Shown: positions 6,656-8,930 of the stretch, piece by piece
Layout: each line of letters starts with the position of its first letter
Position numbering within the stretch: position 1 is the stretch's first letter
Assembly: GCA_035530055.1 (NCBI GenBank)
Contig: DATKVN010000025.1
Span: 1 to 8,930 of the forward strand
Length of the DNA stretch: 8,930 bases
Direction: 5' to 3'
Source: a bacterium
Lineage (GTDB): Bacteria; UBA6262; WVXT01
The notes under the pieces: generated by a model
Seen by the model: only the letters and a program-made list of their open reading frames with translations
Told to the model about the DNA's origin: nothing
Databases searched by the model: none
Translations under genes and position numbers: made by a program

Positions 6656-7765
6656 TTACCTTCTAAAGAAATCCCTAATCGTTTTGATTACGATTTCAAC
6701 TTCTTCATCTGTGAGCTGGGGATACATCGGTAAAGAAATAACCTCCGCGCTGATCCGTTCCGTCGTTGGGAGTTTAAAATGTCCAAGCCCTAAAGCCTTC
6801 TGTTTATGTAACGGCGTTGGCCAGGATATCAACACTTCAACACCTGAATCCCTAAGATACTGAGCTAAACGATCACGTTGCCCAGACCTAATTACATAAT
6901 TTTGATATACATCAAAATAATCATTATTTGAACAAGGATGAATAATTATATCCCCCACGTCCGTAAGTCCAACATCGTATAACTTAGCTATCTCTCTGCG
7001 TCGTTCTATCCACTTATCAAAGTAGTCGAACTTCATATTAAGCATTGCAGCGTGCAAATTATCAAGCCTGCTGCACCAGCCAAAACACTCAATCACTTCT
7101 GCAGAGTCAACCCTCCCACTGTCTCTGAACGCCCGGAGTTTTCTTGCCAGTCTATCATCATTAGTACAGACCATCCCACCATCCCCCGCAGCACCCAACA
7201 TCTTTGCCGGGTAGAAACTGAATATGCCTGTATCACCAAATGAAGCACACCTCTTATCCTTAAATTTCGCACCTAACGCCTGTGCTGCATCTTCGATTAC
7301 TTTAAGGTTGTATTCCTTTGCCAATTCTATAATTTTCACCATATTACAGCTATGACCATTGAGGTGAACCGGGATAATGCCTTTCGTACGCCTTGTGATG
7401 GCAGATTCTATTTGATCCACATCCATATTAAAGTCATCCTTAATATCAATCAAAATAGGTATAGCCCCGCATTGGACAATCGCACCCACAGTAGCTACAA
7501 AGGTATGGGCAACAGTGATTACTTCATCACCCGGTCCAAAACCTAAGACATGAGCAGAGAGGTATAACGCATCCGTACCCGTATTCACCCCGATAGCATA
7601 TTTGGTTCCTACATATTCGGCTATTCTTTTTTCAAATTCCTCTAAATGCCTTCTGAGTATGAAATCTCCGCCCGACATTACCTCTTCAAAGACGACATCA
7701 AACTCTCTTTTCATTTGTCGGTATTGTCTGGGATAGTTTACAAATCTTACCTTATATGGCCGCAT
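6656..7765 (-). CDS. DegT/DnrJ/EryC1/StrS family PLP-dependent sugar aminotransferase
   Basis: A 369-residue fold-type I aminotransferase that moves an amino group, normally from glutamate, to a keto group of a nucleotide sugar. Visible features are the phosphate-binding NTGTDAL (61-67), THE VIEDAAQALGA block (156-166) with Asp159 for the pyridine nitrogen and Gln162, and FSFYPAK (182-188) with Lys188 as the Schiff-base lysine. These retained residues argue for an aminotransferase and against a ColD-like dehydratase, in which histidine replaces the lysine. The segment PVHLNGHSC (132-140) differs from the common HLYGQ form. The ATG at 7765 follows GGTGAGGA closely. The gene begins 9 nt after the E1-beta stop and ends 1 nt before the methyltransferase. 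The 4-keto sugar made by the dehydratase of the same operon is a candidate substrate; amination at C-3 after isomerisation is an alternative. Confidence 0.94.
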   Translation of the reverse strand: MRPYKVRFVNYPRQYRQMKREFDVVFEEVMSGGDFILRRHLEEFEKRIAEYVGTKYAIGVNTGTDALYLSAHVLGFGPGDEVITVAHTFVATVGAIVQCGAIPILIDIKDDFNMDVDQIESAITRRTKGIIPVHLNGHSCNMVKIIELAKEYNLKVIEDAAQALGAKFKDKRCASFGDTGIFSFYPAKMLGAAGDGGMVCTNDDRLARKLRAFRDSGRVDSAEVIECFGWCSRLDNLHAAMLNMKFDYFDKWIERRREIAKLYDVGLTDVGDIIIHPCSNNDYFDVYQNYVIRSGQRDRLAQYLRDSGVEVLISWPTPLHKQKALGLGHFKLPTTERISAEVISLPMYPQLTDEEVEIVIKTIRDFFRR

Positions 7766-7774
7766 TCCTCACCT

Positions 7775-8767
7775 TTACATTAAATCTCTTATAGTACTCG
7801 CAATCTTTCTATGGTCAGGATAATATGCCTTTTCTAAATTAGAACTTGCCGGTGCCGGGGTATCGGGCAAAGCTATCCTTCTAATAGGCGCCTTTATATT
7901 TTTAAATGGATTCCCTGATTCCGATATTGTAGCCAATATCTCAGCAGATAAACCGCAACTCTTCCAGCCGCCATCAGCAATTACCAACCTTCCCGTCTTC
8001 CTGACCGATTCGAAAAGAAGTTTTTTGTCCAACGGCTTAATTGAACGTAAGTCTATTACCTCTACATCGATTCCATCTTTTTTTAAGTCTTCTGAAGCCT
8101 TCATTGACTCAACTACCATATAAGAGGTAGCTACCAAACTCACATCCTTTCCCCTTTTTCTGATAATCCCTTTACCAATAGGAATAGAATAAACTTTTTC
8201 CGGAACCTCCCCCTCTAATGTATACAACCAGCGGTCATCTATATAGACTACAGGGTTGTCATCTCTAATCGCTGAAATCATCAATCCCTTTGCGTCATAG
8301 GGAGTAGAGGGCATTACTACCTTTAACCCCGGAATGTGAGCAAATAAAGCATAAAGCGCCTGGGAATGTTGTGCGGCCTGTTCACTACCTCTATTTATTA
8401 TAGCCCAGATGACCACCGGAACCGAGCCTCTACCGCCAGACATATAATGCCAATTTGCTGCTTCGTTAATAATGGGATCCAGTGCATACATCATAAAATC
8501 CATCCTGGGATGTACAACTATCGGCCTCATTCCAGCTATAGCTGCTCCTACGGCAGCACCCGTAACAGCATTTTCAGAGACGGGCGTGTCAATAACCCTT
8601 TCTGGCCCAAAATCTTCCAGAAGTCCCTTGGCAGTATTACCCACATACCATGGACTTTTAACACCTTGTCCGATGAGAAAGACCGATTTATCCAGCAACA
8701 TCATCTGGCGAAGTGCTTCATTGATAGCCAAGCTATATTGCAACCTTCTATTATTCTTTGAAGACAT
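7775..8767 (-). CDS. TPP-dependent 2-oxoacid dehydrogenase E1 beta-like subunit (transketolase C-terminal family)
   Basis: A 330-residue protein of normal E1-beta length (about 325-335). The pyrimidine-binding domain includes DTPVSENAVTGAAVGAAIAGMRP (60-82), where Glu65 corresponds to the conserved Glu that contacts the TPP aminopyrimidine. AAQHSQALYALFAHIPGLKVVMPSTPYDAKGL (131-162) contains His134. The C-terminal transketolase domain begins around residue 205, with DVEVIDLRSIKPLD at 234-247. E1 alpha2beta2 decarboxylates a 2-oxoacid and passes the acyl unit to an acceptor, normally lipoyl-E2. No E2 or E3 gene is present in the window, and the neighbours are sugar-modifying enzymes, so a direct sugar acceptor is possible. 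The start at 8767 follows GAGGA and overlaps the E1-alpha gene by 17 nt, as expected for coupled subunits. VIWAIINRGSEQ (119-130) differs from the usual RGPNG-like loop. Confidence 0.9.
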   Translation of the reverse strand: MSSKNNRRLQYSLAINEALRQMMLLDKSVFLIGQGVKSPWYVGNTAKGLLEDFGPERVIDTPVSENAVTGAAVGAAIAGMRPIVVHPRMDFMMYALDPIINEAANWHYMSGGRGSVPVVIWAIINRGSEQAAQHSQALYALFAHIPGLKVVMPSTPYDAKGLMISAIRDDNPVVYIDDRWLYTLEGEVPEKVYSIPIGKGIIRKRGKDVSLVATSYMVVESMKASEDLKKDGIDVEVIDLRSIKPLDKKLLFESVRKTGRLVIADGGWKSCGLSAEILATISESGNPFKNIKAPIRRIALPDTPAPASSNLEKAYYPDHRKIASTIRDLM

Positions 8768-8930
8768 ACTTCCTCAATTCACCTTTTTTGGGATAGGGAC
8801 TTTTTTTAGCAAAAATATGAGCCTCATTAACTTTTCTTCTTATTTCCTTCTTTATCGCCTCTAAATTTTCTCTCTTAAAAATTTTATCCCTGAGGAGATA
8901 CCGCTCAAAGTTTCTAGTTGGGTCTTTTTT
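8751..8930 (-). CDS. TPP-dependent 2-oxoacid dehydrogenase E1 alpha-like subunit, C-terminal end (runs off window)
   Basis: The last 59 codons and stop of a gene entering from beyond 8930. The visible protein has KKDPTRNFERYLL, then a charged helix with LEAIKKEIRRKVNEAHIFAKKSPYP and a final LRKYVFKE. This matches the C-terminus of PDH E1-alpha proteins, which carry a DP-x-x-R/L-Y-L stretch, an eeI-x-x-eV-x-eA-x-x-fA helix and a short YV tail. The reading frame stays open to the window edge and overlaps the E1-beta start by 17 nt, the usual alpha-then-beta order. The TPP-binding GDG motif would lie outside the window, so activity cannot be judged. Confidence 0.87.
   Translation of the reverse strand, partial: KKDPTRNFERYLLRDKIFKRENLEAIKKEIRRKVNEAHIFAKKSPYPKKGELRKYVFKE

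Noticed and set aside
6656-7765. Reading the DegT protein as a ColD-like sugar 3-dehydratase
   Set aside because: The Schiff-base lysine is present in FSFYPAK (Lys188); ColD-type enzymes have histidine there.
8366-8864. Two overlapping plus-strand open frames of about 130 codons
   Set aside because: They lie opposite the well-supported E1-beta and E1-alpha genes, overlap each other and show no recognisable domain.

Overview
The window is a bacterial surface-polysaccharide (O-antigen or exopolysaccharide) biosynthesis segment. All nine recognisable genes lie on the minus strand, so transcription runs from position 8930 towards 1. Gene content (WbpM/PglF-type nucleotide-sugar dehydratase, DegT aminotransferase, WaaL/Wzy-type membrane protein, GDP-mannose supply genes) fits an organism with a glycan-coated envelope. 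The AT-leaning composition and the TPP-dependent E1 pair inside a glycan locus recall uncultivated lineages such as Omnitrophota. That taxonomic guess comes from memory, is weak, and no marker gene here tests it.

Region 1 (8930 to 4022) is a tightly packed operon. It holds the C-terminal end of an E1-alpha subunit, E1-beta (17-nt overlap), a DegT/DnrJ/EryC1 aminotransferase (9-nt gap), a class I SAM methyltransferase (1-nt gap), and a two-domain membrane nucleotide-sugar 4,6-dehydratase (4-nt ATGA overlap). Together they look like a route for making or decorating an unusual sugar: the dehydratase makes a 4-keto sugar, the aminotransferase can aminate a keto sugar, the methyltransferase can methylate it or its product, and the E1 pair may add a two-carbon unit. 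The last role is a hypothesis.

Region 2 (4021 to 3807) is a 215-nt AT-rich gap with no gene. It contains a 12-nt direct repeat and a near-perfect 13-nt inverted repeat. It probably separates two transcription units.

Region 3 (3806 to 1) holds an O-antigen ligase/polymerase-like membrane protein, an NAD-dependent sugar epimerase (extended SDR), a single-domain mannose-1-phosphate guanylyltransferase (ManC), and the N-terminal third of a phosphomannomutase/phosphoglucomutase. The last two are consecutive steps to GDP-mannose.

The most unusual structure is not a gene. The gaps ligase/epimerase (2481-2591) and manC/mutase (372-504) are each almost filled by strings of 21-22 nt REP-like hairpin units, seven in total. 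Every unit starts with GGAGT followed by a short hairpin, and the units alternate strictly in orientation, as in BIME/REPIN arrays. Five units share a GAAA loop and fall into two stem types that differ by two compensated base pairs, which points to selection on structure. They are probably mobilised by an unseen RAYT-type Y1 transposase.
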